From positions 372,001 through 436,000 of the forward strand of contig NZ_JAGSPN010000001.1 of assembly GCF_018139685.1 (NCBI RefSeq): DNA of 64,000 bases, in the 5' to 3' direction. Below, piece by piece: positions 1 through 9,009 of this stretch. Within the stretch, counting starts at the first letter, position 1. Every line of letters begins with the position of its first letter. Below the pieces are notes generated by a model, which worked only from the letters and a program-made list of their open reading frames with translations, searched no databases and was not told the DNA's origin. Source of the stretch: Cognatundibacterium luofuense (GTDB taxonomy: Bacteria > Pseudomonadota > Gammaproteobacteria > Burkholderiales > Burkholderiaceae_D). The translations under genes and the position numbers were made by a program.

Positions 1-330
1 GCACACGTTCACGCTTCTTTCAATAACACTATCATCACGATCACTGATCGTCAGGGCAATGCGTTGTCTTGGGCAACTGCCGGTGGTGCAGGCTTCAAAG
101 GTTCTCGTAAATCGACACCTTTCGCAGCTCAGGTTGCTGCTGAAACTGCAGGTAAAGTTGCAGTTGAATGCGGTATCAAAAATCTGGAAGTTCGTATCAA
201 AGGTCCAGGCCCAGGCCGTGAATCTTCTGTACGCGCACTGAACGCACTGGGTATCAAGATTTCTTTGATCCAGGACGTTACACCAGTTCCGCACAACGGT
301 TGCCGTCCTCCAAAGCGTCGCCGTATCTAA
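1..330 (+). CDS. rpsK: 30S ribosomal protein S11 (5' end outside the window)
   Basis: The first base is in frame with the S11 reading frame, so about 109 C-terminal residues are present. Betaproteobacterial S11 is about 130 residues, so roughly 24 N-terminal residues lie upstream of the window. The visible part begins [10 protein letters not shown] and contains the S11 stretches [26 protein letters not shown] and the basic C-terminus PPKRRRI. S11 sits on the platform of the small subunit and contacts 16S rRNA near the 3' end. Its neighbours rpsD, rpoA and rplQ show this is the distal part of the alpha operon. A hairpin with a T-rich tail follows the stop codon. Confidence 0.98.
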   Translation, partial: AHVHASFNNTIITITDRQGNALSWATAGGAGFKGSRKSTPFAAQVAAETAGKVAVECGIKNLEVRIKGPGPGRESSVRALNALGIKISLIQDVTPVPHNGCRPPKRRRI

Positions 331-381
331 TCAGTGACGAAAGTCGCTGGTGTTCTGACGATTATTTCGTTAGAATCTAGG

Positions 382-409
382 CCCGCCCTTCAATAGGCGG
401 GTTTTGTGT
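382..409 (+). terminator. terminator-like hairpin between rpsK and rpsD
   Basis: CCCGCC (382-387) pairs with GGCGGG (396-401) over an 8-nt loop and is followed by TTTTGTGTT. It looks like a weak intrinsic terminator or attenuator inside the alpha operon, since the genes on both sides are essential and on the same strand. Confidence 0.65.
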
Positions 410-458
410 TGTGTATTGCTAGTCCTCATATGTGGGGGAAAAGCTTTTTAAGACCACT

Positions 459-481
459 GTCTGACTATTTCTGAGTCAGAC
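459..481 (+). promoter_or_regulatory. perfect 8-bp hairpin upstream of rpsD
   Basis: GTCTGACT (459-466) is the exact inverse of AGTCAGAC (474-481), with a 7-nt loop, ending about 40 nt before the rpsD start. It lacks a U-tract, so it is not a terminator. It could be part of an S4-responsive leader, but that is inference from position alone. Confidence 0.45.
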
Positions 482-521
482 TAGCGCAGGCTTGTCTTGC
501 GTCATTGAAAAGGAAATTATT

Positions 522-1145
522 GTGGCACGTTATATCGGACCTAAGGCCAAACTGGCCCGCCGCGAAGGCACAGATCTGTTCCTGAAGAGCGCACGTCGCT
601 CCCTGGATTCCAAATGCAAACTGGACGTAAAACCAGGTCAGCACGGTCGCACTTCCGGTGCACGTACTTCTGACTTCGGTAACCAGCTGCGCGAAAAGCA
701 AAAAGTTAAACGTATGTACGGCGTTCTGGAACGTCAGTTCCGTCGTTACTTCGCTGAAGCAGACCGCCAAAAAGGTAACACTGGCGAAACTCTGCTGAAA
801 TTGCTGGAATCCCGTCTGGACAACGTTGTGTATCGTATGGGCTACGGTTCCACACGTGCAGAAGCGCGTCAGCTGGTAAGCCATAAAGCGATCACTGTTA
901 ACGGTAACGTTGTTAACATCGCTTCTTACCAAGTTAAAGCAGGCGACGTCGTTGCTGTTCGTGAAAAATCCAAAAAACAAGCTCGTATCGTTGAATCCCT
1001 GTCTCTGGCAGAAAACATTGGTTTCCCAATCTGGGTTTCCGTTGATGCCAAGAAAATGGAAGGTACTTTCAAATCGATGCCAGACCGTTCCGACATCGCT
1101 CACGATGTTAACGAATCTCTGATCGTTGAATTGTATTCCCGTTAA
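522..1145 (+). CDS. rpsD: 30S ribosomal protein S4
   Basis: A 207-residue S4, the normal betaproteobacterial length, beginning [15 protein letters not shown] and ending SLIVELYSR. The reading frame is open further upstream, but the start is the GTG at 522, where AAAAGGAAA (508-516) gives a ribosome binding site and the family N-terminus begins. The S4 RNA-binding domain covers about residues 97-160 ([26 protein letters not shown]). S4 is a primary 16S rRNA binder. In other bacteria it also represses its own operon by binding the mRNA and acts as an antitermination factor. Hairpins lie on both sides of the gene. Confidence 0.98.
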   Translation: MARYIGPKAKLARREGTDLFLKSARRSLDSKCKLDVKPGQHGRTSGARTSDFGNQLREKQKVKRMYGVLERQFRRYFAEADRQKGNTGETLLKLLESRLDNVVYRMGYGSTRAEARQLVSHKAITVNGNVVNIASYQVKAGDVVAVREKSKKQARIVESLSLAENIGFPIWVSVDAKKMEGTFKSMPDRSDIAHDVNESLIVELYSR

Positions 1146-1158
1146 TCCGGGTCTGTAC

Positions 1159-1189
1159 CGCCTGCCTGAGTTTTCAGGCAGGCGTTTTT
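1159..1189 (+). terminator. strong intrinsic terminator between rpsD and rpoA
   Basis: CGCCTGCCTGA (1159-1169) and TCAGGCAGGCG (1174-1184) form a perfect 11-bp stem with a 4-nt loop, followed by TTTTT. By sequence this is as good a terminator as any in the window, yet rpoA starts only 58 bases downstream on the same strand. Confidence 0.85.
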
Positions 1190-1247
1190 CTTTAATGCCA
1201 TCAGCCTTATCGGTGTAACGAACCGAGGGTATTGAAAAGGACATTTC

Positions 1248-2225
1248 ATGCAAACAAATCTGTTGAAGCCACGTATTATCGACGTAGAAACACTGGGTCC
1301 TGGTCACGCTAAAGTGACAATGGAACCGTTTGAGCGCGGTTATGGTCATACACTGGGTAATGCGCTGCGTCGCGTACTGTTGTCTACCATGACTGGTTAT
1401 GCACCGACAGAAGTAACTATCGCCGGTGTTGTTCACGAGTACTCCTCGCTGGACGGTGTTCAGGAAGACGTCGTTGATATTCTGCTCAACCTGAAAGGTG
1501 TAGTTTTCAAACTGCACAATCGCGATGAAGTGACCCTGACACTGAAAAAAGATGGTGAAGGCGCTGTTCTGGCAGCCGATATTGAACTGCCGCACGACGT
1601 TGAAATCATCAATCCTGAACACCAGATCGCTAACCTGAGCACAGGTGGCAAACTGGATATGCAGATCAAAGTAGAAAAAGGCCGTGGTTATGTGCCTGGT
1701 AACATTCGTCGTCTGTCTGAAGATGCGAATAAAACCATTGGCCGCATGATTCTGGATGCATCTTTCTCTCCTGTTCGCCGTGTTTCCTACGCAGTTGAAT
1801 CTGCTCGTGTGGAACAGCGTACCGATCTGGATAAACTGGTGATTAACATCGAAACAAATGGTGTGATCTCCCCAGAAGAAGCGATTCGTCAGTCCGCCCG
1901 CGTACTGGTTGATCAGCTGACCGTATTCGCAGCACTGGAAGGCACAGAAACAACAACCGAAGCACCGTCCCGCGCACCTGCGGTTGATCCGGTATTGCTG
2001 CGTCCTGTTGATGATCTGGAACTGACAGTACGTTCTGCAAACTGCCTGAAAGCAGAAAACATTTACTACATTGGTGATCTGATCCAGCGTAGCGAAAACG
2101 AACTGCTGAAGACACCGAACCTCGGCCGTAAGTCCCTGAACGAAATCAAAGAAGTTCTGGCTTCCCGTGGTCTGTCTCTGGGCATGAAACTCGAAAACTG
2201 GCCACCAGCTGGTCTTGAGAAGTAA
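1248..2225 (+). CDS. rpoA: DNA-directed RNA polymerase subunit alpha
   Basis: A 325-residue alpha subunit of normal length. The N-terminal domain (about 1-230) drives dimerisation and assembly of beta and beta' and contains [21 protein letters not shown] linker near 232-247 is followed by the C-terminal domain (about 248-325), which contacts UP elements and activators; [14 protein letters not shown] is its helix-hairpin-helix. The ATG at 1248 follows AAAAGGAC. It lies between rpsD and rplQ as in nearly all proteobacteria, but a terminator hairpin separates it from rpsD. Confidence 0.99.
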   Translation: MQTNLLKPRIIDVETLGPGHAKVTMEPFERGYGHTLGNALRRVLLSTMTGYAPTEVTIAGVVHEYSSLDGVQEDVVDILLNLKGVVFKLHNRDEVTLTLKKDGEGAVLAADIELPHDVEIINPEHQIANLSTGGKLDMQIKVEKGRGYVPGNIRRLSEDANKTIGRMILDASFSPVRRVSYAVESARVEQRTDLDKLVINIETNGVISPEEAIRQSARVLVDQLTVFAALEGTETTTEAPSRAPAVDPVLLRPVDDLELTVRSANCLKAENIYYIGDLIQRSENELLKTPNLGRKSLNEIKEVLASRGLSLGMKLENWPPAGLEK

Positions 2226-2236
2226 TTGAAGAATTC

Positions 2237-2256
2237 GGGATGAGGTAACTCATCCC
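2237..2256 (+). promoter_or_regulatory. 8-bp hairpin after rpoA
   Basis: GGGATGAG (2237-2244) pairs with CTCATCCC (2249-2256) around GTAA, only 11 nt after the rpoA stop. There is no U-run, so it is more likely an mRNA stabiliser or processing element than a terminator. Confidence 0.5.
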
Positions 2257-2334
2257 TCCCTTAGTAGTAGCGTACCGGCCCGCAGCTTGTGCTGATAGAA
2301 GAGCTGGCTTTTATAAACCTGAAAGGAAATTATT

Positions 2335-2730
2335 ATGCGTCATCGTCACGGCTTACGTAAGCTGAACCGTACTTCCTCCCATCGTCTGGCAATGCTCCGT
2401 AACATGGCAGTTTCCCTGCTGCGTCACGAAGCAATCAAAACAACCGTGCCAAAAGCAAAAGAGCTGCGTCGCGTTGTTGAGCCTCTGATCACTATGGGTA
2501 AAACAAACACACTGGCAAACAAACGTCTGGCATTCGCTCGTCTGCGTGACCGCGAAATCGTTCAGAAGCTGTTTGCTGAAATCGGCCCACGCTACGCTAC
2601 CCGTCCAGGTGGCTACCTGCGTATCCTGAAAATGGGTTTCCGCGTTGGCGACAATGCACCTATGGCCTTTGTTGAACTGGTAGATCGTCCAGAGATTTCT
2701 GACGTAGCTGAAGTTCCAGCTGCTGAGTAA
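2335..2730 (+). CDS. rplQ: 50S ribosomal protein L17
   Basis: A 131-residue L17 starting [17 protein letters not shown], the invariant family N-terminus, with the conserved core [18 protein letters not shown] and GGYLRILK. L17 lies near the polypeptide exit tunnel of the large subunit. The ATG follows GAAAGGAAA. It is the last gene of the alpha operon and is closed by a UUCG-capped terminator. Confidence 0.99.
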   Translation: MRHRHGLRKLNRTSSHRLAMLRNMAVSLLRHEAIKTTVPKAKELRRVVEPLITMGKTNTLANKRLAFARLRDREIVQKLFAEIGPRYATRPGGYLRILKMGFRVGDNAPMAFVELVDRPEISDVAEVPAAE

Positions 2731-2746
2731 TTCTCAGATTTTCCGG

Positions 2747-2779
2747 AAAACCGCTCAGTTCGCTGAGCGGTTTTTTTTT
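2747..2779 (+). terminator. intrinsic terminator of the alpha operon
   Basis: CCGCTCAG (2751-2758), a TTCG tetraloop and CTGAGCGG (2763-2770), followed by nine T. This is a classic strong terminator, downstream of rplQ. Confidence 0.95.
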
Positions 2780-2849
2780 ATCTGAATGTTTTCCTCCGCG
2801 CTGACCTCGCTGCTGCGGGAAAAAATTCTGACTGAAAGGTAAAATAGCG

Positions 2850-3182
2850 ATGATGAAAAGTGCACAGTCACAATCCATACTGGTACTGACCAATGTACCT
2901 GATCAGACAGTTGCAACGACACTTGCTCATGCACTTGTTGAAAATAAACTTGCTGCATGTGTGAACATCCTGCCCGGAATACAGTCAGTGTACAGGTGGG
3001 ATGGAAAAACTGAGCAGGCCGCTGAAGTCAGCATGTATATCAAGACTCTCAGTACGCGTTATGCGGCGCTGGAAGCCTATCTGCATGAACACCACCCTTA
3101 TGATGTACCGGAGATCATTGCGATCCCCGTCGTGGCCGGATTGCCGGCGTATCTGCATTGGATAGAGGAACAGACAGGATAA
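2850..3182 (+). CDS. cutA: divalent cation tolerance protein CutA
   Basis: A 110-residue CutA1-family protein, a small trimeric PII-like fold linked to copper tolerance in E. coli; its exact role is unsettled. The family hallmarks are LTNVPDQTVATTLAHALVENKLAACVN near the N-terminus, Y-WDGK around residue 50 and PYDVPEIIAIPV near the C-terminus. ATG codons at 2850 and 2853 are both possible, with GAAAGG upstream. It ends 2 nt before dsbD, so the two are almost certainly co-transcribed. The rplQ-cutA-dsbD order is common in Burkholderiales. Confidence 0.93.
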   Translation: MMKSAQSQSILVLTNVPDQTVATTLAHALVENKLAACVNILPGIQSVYRWDGKTEQAAEVSMYIKTLSTRYAALEAYLHEHHPYDVPEIIAIPVVAGLPAYLHWIEEQTG

Positions 3183-3184
3183 GA

Positions 3185-5002
3185 ATGAAAGCAGCGACTT
3201 ATATTCAGAAAGGATCCGCATCCTGGATCCTGAAATTGCAGCAGATGTTTCTGTTGCTGACCACCTGGCTGGTCATGATGACGGCAGCCACTGCGCAGGA
3301 GTTTCTGGATCCGGAGCAGGCGTTCCCGGTTCAGGCACAAATTGTCGACGGCAACGTTGCTGAGGTGAAATTTACGATAGCGAGTGGTTACTATCTGTAT
3401 CGCGAGCGACTGAAATTCAGCTCTTCTGACGGAAAAATCGGCGAACCCGTGCTGCCGGCCGGCAAAGTGAAGTTCGATGAAACCTTTAATAAGGAAGTCG
3501 AAACTTACCGTGACGGTCTGATTGTCCGCATTCCGGTACTGTCAGACGGTAGCTTTACACTGAAAGTCACACGTCAGGGATGCGCGGATCAGGGCTTGTG
3601 TTACCCGCCTCTGGATCAGGAATTTAAGCTGACTGCAACAGCCGCTAACGGTAATGCTGGCAGCGCTGGCTCTGTACCTGTAACAGCAACGGAAACACCG
3701 AAAGAAAGTGCGGCGCAGGGTGATCTGAGCAGCCGTATCGCTGGTGCGCTGAAGAGCGGTCGTCTGGTTGTGATCATCCCGTTGTTCTTTGTACTGGGCC
3801 TGGGCTTGTCGCTGACGCCTTGTGTATTGCCAATGGTACCGATTCTGTCTTTCATTATCGTTGGTGAAGGTGCTTCGGTCACACGCGCACGTGCATTTGC
3901 CTTATCGCTGGCCTATGTGCTCGGTATGTCGCTGATCTATACCGGTATGGGGATTGCAGCAGGTCTGGCCGGTGAAGGGCTGGCTGCAACCTTGCAAAAT
4001 CCGTGGGTACTCAGCGTGTTTGCTTTGCTGATGGTGGTTCTGGCGCTGTCCATGTTCAACGTCTATCAGTTGCAAATGCCGGCTGCGATTCAGACCCGCC
4101 TGACACAGGTATCTGAGAAACAGCGCGACGGCCGGTTCGGCAAGCTGCTGGGCGTGTTTCTGATGGGGGCAGTTTCGGCGCTGATCGTTGGCCCTTGCGT
4201 GACCGGTCCGCTGATCGGTGCGCTGGTGTATATCAGTCAGACCCGCGACATTATGGTCGGTGGTATCGCGATGTTTTCGATCGCGATCGGCATGGGTGTG
4301 CCGCTGTTACTGGTTGGCATTTCTGCAGGCAGTCTGTTGCCAAAAGCCGGTATCTGGATGGAGAACATTAAAAAGTTCTTTGGCGTGCTGATGCTCGGTA
4401 TGGCGCTGTGGATGATTTCACCGGTGATTCCTGTCTGGCTGCAAATGACAGGCTGGGCCTTGCTGTTCGTTGCTTACGGTGTCTATGCACTGGCCATTCA
4501 GCGTTCCGGCAAACTGGGTAAGGCGATTGGCGCGATATTTGTATTACTGGGCTTGCTGCAGGGTGTTGGCGTTGCGACCGGTGGTCGTGATGTGTTTGCA
4601 CCGGTCGCACATCTGACCGGCACGCAGAAGCACGGAGTCATATTCAAGCGGATTAAGTCTGTCGCTGAACTGGATCAGGTACTGGCACAGAACAAAGGCA
4701 AAGTCGCTGTGCTGGATTTTTATGCCGACTGGTGCGTTTCGTGTAAGGAGATGGAAAAGCTGACCTTCACCGATGACCGCGTACGCGCCAAAATGGAAAC
4801 CATGCTGTTGCTGCAAGCTGATGTAACGGCCAATAACGCCGATGACAAAGCTTTGCTGAAGCGCTTCGGTTTGTTCGGGCCACCCGGCATTATTTTCTTC
4901 GATTCACGCGGACAGGAAATGCAGGATACCCGCGTCGTTGGTTATCAGAATGCAGAAACCTTTTACCAGTCTTTGCAAAAGACAGATAAAGGCGCTTTAT
5001 AA
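3185..5002 (+). CDS. dsbD: thiol:disulfide interchange protein DsbD
   Basis: A 605-residue inner-membrane reductase that passes electrons from cytoplasmic thioredoxin to periplasmic partners such as DsbC and the cytochrome c maturation thiol proteins. It has a signal segment (about 20-38), an N-terminal periplasmic domain with the Cys133/Cys139 pair (GCADQGLC), a CcdA-like membrane domain (about 195-460) with Cys213 in LTPCVLPM and Cys338 in VGPCVTGP, and a C-terminal thioredoxin domain with C517-V-S-C520. All six catalytic cysteines are present. The ATG at 3185 was chosen because it follows cutA directly and begins the signal sequence. DsbD suits the ResB/CcsA cytochrome c system encoded downstream. 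Confidence 0.96.
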   Translation: MKAATYIQKGSASWILKLQQMFLLLTTWLVMMTAATAQEFLDPEQAFPVQAQIVDGNVAEVKFTIASGYYLYRERLKFSSSDGKIGEPVLPAGKVKFDETFNKEVETYRDGLIVRIPVLSDGSFTLKVTRQGCADQGLCYPPLDQEFKLTATAANGNAGSAGSVPVTATETPKESAAQGDLSSRIAGALKSGRLVVIIPLFFVLGLGLSLTPCVLPMVPILSFIIVGEGASVTRARAFALSLAYVLGMSLIYTGMGIAAGLAGEGLAATLQNPWVLSVFALLMVVLALSMFNVYQLQMPAAIQTRLTQVSEKQRDGRFGKLLGVFLMGAVSALIVGPCVTGPLIGALVYISQTRDIMVGGIAMFSIAIGMGVPLLLVGISAGSLLPKAGIWMENIKKFFGVLMLGMALWMISPVIPVWLQMTGWALLFVAYGVYALAIQRSGKLGKAIGAIFVLLGLLQGVGVATGGRDVFAPVAHLTGTQKHGVIFKRIKSVAELDQVLAQNKGKVAVLDFYADWCVSCKEMEKLTFTDDRVRAKMETMLLLQADVTANNADDKALLKRFGLFGPPGIIFFDSRGQEMQDTRVVGYQNAETFYQSLQKTDKGAL

Positions 5003-5015
5003 CCAGTCATAATAA

Positions 5016-5051
5016 GCATCTCACGACTTCGTCGTTGGTGTTGTGAGATGC
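5016..5051 (+). promoter_or_regulatory. 9-bp inverted repeat between dsbD and the peroxiredoxin gene
   Basis: GCATCTCAC (5016-5024) is matched by GTGAGATGC (5043-5051), with a small CGAC-TTC-GTCG hairpin possible inside. There is no U-run. It may mark the 3' end of dsbD mRNA or be a protein-binding site 41 nt upstream of the next start. Confidence 0.4.
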
Positions 5052-5091
5052 TGCCCCTATATTGTTGTGACTAACATTTTTGGAGAATTCC

Positions 5092-5730
5092 ATGACTTTG
5101 CGTTTAGGCGATATCGCTCCTGATTTTGAACAGGATTCTTCCGTTGGCCCGCTGAAGTTCCATGAGTGGGCAGGCAATTCCTGGGTTGTCTTGTTTTCTC
5201 ACCCGGCCGATTTCACACCAGTCTGTACCACAGAACTGGGCCTGACTGCCAAACTGAAACCTGAGTTCGATAAACGCAATGTCAAGGCCATAGCATTGTC
5301 CGTAGACGGTGCGCAATCCCATCTGGACTGGATCAAAGATATCGAAGAAACCCAGAACACAGTGGTCGGCTTCCCTATCATTGCCGATGCAGACCGCAAA
5401 GTGGCAGGCTTGTTCGACATGATTCATCCGAATCAGTCTGATACCGTGACAGTACGTTCCCTGTTCATCATCGATCCGAACAAAAAAGTACGTCTGATCA
5501 TTACTTACCCGCTGAGCACAGGCCGTAACTTTGATGAAGTGCTGCGTGTGATCGATGCATTGCAACTGACCGATGCTCACACCGTTGCAACACCGGGTAA
5601 CTGGCGCGATGGCGATGACGTGATTATTCCGTTGTCGGTCAAAGATGAAGAAGTGATCAAACAGAAATATCCGAAAGGCTATAAAGCACCGAAGCCTTAT
5701 CTGCGTATCACACCGCAGCCAAACAAATAA
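5092..5730 (+). CDS. 1-Cys peroxiredoxin (Prx6 subfamily)
   Basis: A 212-residue peroxiredoxin that reduces hydrogen peroxide and organic hydroperoxides. The peroxidatic Cys45 lies in HPADFTPVCTTELG. No resolving cysteine is seen further on, and the length with an extended C-terminal domain (ITPQPNK end) fits the Prx6/1-Cys group rather than AhpC. The ATG at 5092 follows TTGGAGAA; an upstream in-frame TTG has no ribosome binding site. It is a single-gene unit between an inverted repeat and a bidirectional terminator. Its reductant cannot be told from sequence. Confidence 0.93.
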   Translation: MTLRLGDIAPDFEQDSSVGPLKFHEWAGNSWVVLFSHPADFTPVCTTELGLTAKLKPEFDKRNVKAIALSVDGAQSHLDWIKDIEETQNTVVGFPIIADADRKVAGLFDMIHPNQSDTVTVRSLFIIDPNKKVRLIITYPLSTGRNFDEVLRVIDALQLTDAHTVATPGNWRDGDDVIIPLSVKDEEVIKQKYPKGYKAPKPYLRITPQPNK

Positions 5731-5746
5731 TCTGAATATACGGATT

Positions 5747-5776
5747 AAAAAGCCCGCCTGAGAAGGCGGGCTTTTT
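5747..5776. terminator. bidirectional intrinsic terminator
   Basis: AAAAAGCCCGCC (5747-5758) pairs with GGCGGGCTTTTT (5765-5776) over TGAGAA. It serves the peroxiredoxin gene on the plus strand and the acetyltransferase gene converging on the minus strand. Confidence 0.93.
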
Positions 5777-5817
5777 GTTTCTGTGCGCGCTGCGTGCTCA
5801 GCTGCACGCAGAATAAC

Positions 5818-6354
5818 TCAGGATTCACGTAAGGCTTTCCACTCATCCCGCAGCAAGGCATACATCAGAATGTCATGGTAACGGCCACGGTCAAATACCG
5901 CGCCGCGTGCTGTGCCTTCCAGCTGAAAACCGCATTTGACGGCAACCCGTTCTGATGCTTTGTTCTCTGTATTCATGTGAATTTCCAGCCGGTTCAGCAG
6001 CGTGGTGTCGAACAGGTAATCACGCAGCAGTGTCACTGCTTCTGTCATGATGCCTTTGCCACGGACTTCATCGGTGAACATCGAATAACCGATTTCGCGT
6101 GACTGAAAATACGGCACGGTTTTAAAGTGAAACACGCGACCGAGAATCTGATCAGCCTGATCCGCAATCACAAAAAACTCCATATGTTCACGTGACTCCT
6201 GTGCATCCATCAGGCGCTTTTCCATCACGGCAGGCAGGAACAATTCGCGCGGGAGAAATTGTCCGCGCGCTTCCGGCAGATTCATCAAATGTACCAGATG
6301 CGGAATTTCTTCTTTACGCGGATAACGCAGATGAAACGTGCTGCCCAGAATCAT
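5818..6354 (-). CDS. GNAT-family N-acetyltransferase, RimJ/RimL-like
   Basis: 178 residues with the GNAT fold of the RimJ/RimL group. It starts with LRYPRKEEIPHLVHLMN, the acetyl-CoA binding region is EVRGKGIMTEAVTLLRDYLF, and the late motif is LNRLEIHMNTENKASERVAVKCGFQLEGTARG. These enzymes acetylate alpha-amino groups of proteins or small amines; the substrate here is unknown. The ATG has a good GAGGGAGC ribosome binding site. Its stop faces the peroxiredoxin gene across a shared terminator, and sbcB lies upstream on the same strand. Confidence 0.85.
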   Translation of the reverse strand: MILGSTFHLRYPRKEEIPHLVHLMNLPEARGQFLPRELFLPAVMEKRLMDAQESREHMEFFVIADQADQILGRVFHFKTVPYFQSREIGYSMFTDEVRGKGIMTEAVTLLRDYLFDTTLLNRLEIHMNTENKASERVAVKCGFQLEGTARGAVFDRGRYHDILMYALLRDEWKALRES

Positions 6355-6386
6355 GTTTGCTCCCTCTGAATATGAATTAATGCATT

Positions 6387-7823
6387 TTATCGCATCGGAA
6401 TAATTTGTTCCGCGTAATCGTATAAAGCACCGAGAATTTCCTCAGCGCGTTCATCGGCTTCTTCTGATAACTGATCGATGCGGTCAAAAAACGCTTCCGC
6501 GGTCAGCGCGCCACCGGCACCGTCATGCAAACGGTCTGTGCAGTGCTGCTGCCATTGCTCCTGCTCTTCCTCATTCAGGCTTTCGGGGAAATTACGCGCA
6601 CGGTAGCGGAACAGTAATTCGTTCAGACGATGATCCTGAAAATGCACAGAACGGTTCGCGATTTCATAACCATCCAGCTCACGTAACTGATTCAGAATTT
6701 TGCGGTCACCGGCACCGATGAAGCCGCCGTACAAATCCTGATCCACATCCGCATCGCCATCGCTGCTGCCCTGGCGCTGATACACCTGTCGCCATAGTTC
6801 GTCGTTCAGGGACAGTGCAGCGGCATGTTCAGCATGTTCCATGACTTGCTGCATATCGATTTGCCAGTGCGCAGCGCGATCCGCACTCAGGGTTTTCAGA
6901 TTGCCGATGACTACCGGTGATTTATTGATATGGATGGTTTTCAGCGGCAGACGCTGTTCGCCTTCCGGTAAATCTTCGTTGCGGGTGAACAGGCGGCGGC
7001 GGATGGTGTCTGCATCCAGACTTGCCAGTTCGCGCGGGTCAGCTTGTAAATCCCAGACGATCATTTCATTTTTATTGGTCGGATGCATTGCCAGTGGCCA
7101 CACCACGGTAATGCAACCGCGTTCCGCCGGAATCATGCCGGATACATGCAGGAAAGGCTTGCGCTGCGGCCAGCCGGTTTCTTCCAGTACCCGTTCTTTA
7201 CGGCGCAGTCCGAGGCAGAAATCAAACAGACGCGGATTCTGTTGTTTCAGCAAACGTGCCAGCGCAATGGTGGCGCGCACATCGGATAACGCATCATGCG
7301 CCGCTTCATGCGCGAGGCCATTCGCGGCACTTAAATGTTCGAGACGAAAACTCGGGCGGCCTTCATCATTGCGTGGCCACTGTATGCCGTCAGGGCGCAG
7401 TGCCCATGCGGTACGCACCAGATCCAGAATATCCCAGCGCCCGCATTGATTCTGCCATTCGCGCGCATACGGATCGGTCAGATTGCGCCAGAATAAAAAG
7501 CGGGTAACTTCATCATCAAAACGGATGGTGTTATAGCCGACGCCTATCGTACCGGTCTGCGCCAGTTCCTGTTCGATGCGGCGTGCGAATTCCGCTTCCG
7601 TTACGCCTTGTTCCAGACATTGCTGCGGTGTGATACCGGTAATCAGGCAGGACACCGGATCAGGCAGATAATCCGGTGCAGGCTGGCAGAACAACATGAC
7701 CGGTTCGGCGATTTCATTCAGGTCGGCATCGGTGCGGATCGCGGCGAACTGTGCCGGACGGTCTTTGCGCGGCACGGCGCCAAAGGTTTCATAATCGTGC
7801 CAGAGAAAACTGTATGCTTGCAT
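6387..7823 (-). CDS. sbcB: exodeoxyribonuclease I
   Basis: 478 residues, matching E. coli ExoI (475), a 3'-5' exonuclease on single-stranded DNA used in recombination and mismatch repair. The DEDD-type active site is visible: the acidic pair in WHDYETFG near the N-terminus, a second motif around IGVGYNTIRFDDEVTRF and the ExoIII motif HDALSDVRATIALA. The C-terminal ExoI extension (FRYRARNFPESLN onward) is present. No strong ribosome binding site is seen before the ATG. It appears to be a stand-alone gene. Confidence 0.96.
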   Translation of the reverse strand: MQAYSFLWHDYETFGAVPRKDRPAQFAAIRTDADLNEIAEPVMLFCQPAPDYLPDPVSCLITGITPQQCLEQGVTEAEFARRIEQELAQTGTIGVGYNTIRFDDEVTRFLFWRNLTDPYAREWQNQCGRWDILDLVRTAWALRPDGIQWPRNDEGRPSFRLEHLSAANGLAHEAAHDALSDVRATIALARLLKQQNPRLFDFCLGLRRKERVLEETGWPQRKPFLHVSGMIPAERGCITVVWPLAMHPTNKNEMIVWDLQADPRELASLDADTIRRRLFTRNEDLPEGEQRLPLKTIHINKSPVVIGNLKTLSADRAAHWQIDMQQVMEHAEHAAALSLNDELWRQVYQRQGSSDGDADVDQDLYGGFIGAGDRKILNQLRELDGYEIANRSVHFQDHRLNELLFRYRARNFPESLNEEEQEQWQQHCTDRLHDGAGGALTAEAFFDRIDQLSEEADERAEEILGALYDYAEQIIPMR

Positions 7824-7896
7824 GCTGATCAGCGCTGTGTGATAGCGCGGTAAATGTATGAATATTTATTAATCTGTATAGATAAGAAATGGAAAA

Positions 7897-9009
7897 TCAG
7901 ATCTGATCGCGGATCTGATCTTCAAGATAGCGCTGGCGACGGAATACCAGTAACAGCAGCACAACGATAAACGCCATTCCTGCCATTGTGTAACCAAAGC
8001 CGTGATCGGTTTTGATCAGTGGCATATGTTCAAAATTCATACCAAAGATACCGGTGATTAAGGTCAGTGGCATGAACAGGGCAGTGATGACGGTCAGCAC
8101 GCGCATGATTTCGCTGGTGCGGTGCGCCATTGCCGAGAAATGCATTTGCACCGCGGATTCCAGAGTTCCTTCCAGCCGGCGCGCATGATTCAGTACCCGC
8201 TGCACATGGCTCATCACATCATTCGTGCGTACCAGCAGCCAGTCTTTGGCGCGTGCGCTGTTGTCATCGAAACTGTCGTAGGTATCGACCAGATGATCGC
8301 GTAATTCCTGCAGCGCATCGTGCTGTTCTTCGCACAGATTATCCAGCCGCCGTAATTCCATGCGTGCTTCCAGCAACGCCATCCAGTTATTAAACGGACG
8401 GCGCGGATTCAGCAAAGCCTGTTGCCAGCGATCTAGCTGTTGTGTCAGTGGCTGACGTAATTCCAGATACTGATCGACCATCGCATTCAGTAAGCGCAAC
8501 ATCAGATCGGTCGGGCTGGATGGCATACGTGCGTTGCGTTGCGGTGTATCGCTGCGCGGCGTCAGTGATAACAGTTTTTGCTGTAGCGATTCGATGGTAC
8601 GGCTTTGTGCCGGACGCACCGTGATCAGTACATCATCGGTAAATATAAAACTCACCGGTGCAGTCTGCAGTTTCTGCAATGCTGCAGGTAAGCGGCGACG
8701 GGCAGTGTCGGCATTTTCCGGATTGCGCACCGGTTCCGCATTCAGCAACAGCTTGCGGAATACCAGCATCGTGTAGTCTTGTGTATCTTCAAAACTGGAT
8801 GGATGGTTCAGATTAGCGGCATCCTGCAAATGCAGATCAAACACGTCAATGCCGGTCAGACTGGCGATCTGCTGACGCCAGAGTTCGGCGTCGGCCGGAA
8901 TTTCTTCATGATGCATATCCAGCCACAGAAAGCCGGACGTGCCCGGCTGCCACGCGCTTGCTTCGCTGAGTTTGTGGCAGCTTTGTTCAGTGATGTGAAA
9001 TCTTTCCAT
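7897..9009 (-). CDS. zntB: ZntB/CorA-family divalent cation transporter
   Basis: 370 residues with a large acidic cytoplasmic domain followed by two C-terminal transmembrane helices separated by the family signature GMN (ITGIFGMNFEHMP) and a short basic tail. The length and the loop after GMN fit the ZntB branch of CorA, which moves zinc in enterobacteria; CorA itself moves magnesium. Its start overlaps the end of the upstream desaturase-like gene by 23 nt, so the two are translationally linked. The metal cannot be told from sequence. A metal-sensor-like palindrome lies upstream of this pair. Confidence 0.85.
   Translation of the reverse strand: MERFHITEQSCHKLSEASAWQPGTSGFLWLDMHHEEIPADAELWRQQIASLTGIDVFDLHLQDAANLNHPSSFEDTQDYTMLVFRKLLLNAEPVRNPENADTARRRLPAALQKLQTAPVSFIFTDDVLITVRPAQSRTIESLQQKLLSLTPRSDTPQRNARMPSSPTDLMLRLLNAMVDQYLELRQPLTQQLDRWQQALLNPRRPFNNWMALLEARMELRRLDNLCEEQHDALQELRDHLVDTYDSFDDNSARAKDWLLVRTNDVMSHVQRVLNHARRLEGTLESAVQMHFSAMAHRTSEIMRVLTVITALFMPLTLITGIFGMNFEHMPLIKTDHGFGYTMAGMAFIVVLLLLVFRRQRYLEDQIRDQI

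Noticed and set aside
465-1622. Long minus-strand open frame antisense to rpsD and rpoA
   Set aside because: It is a mirror of highly biased codon use in the ribosomal genes on the plus strand and has no independent support.
7897-9009. Assigning the transporter to magnesium as CorA
   Set aside because: Both share the GMN signature, but the length, loop and tail fit ZntB better; the metal is left open.
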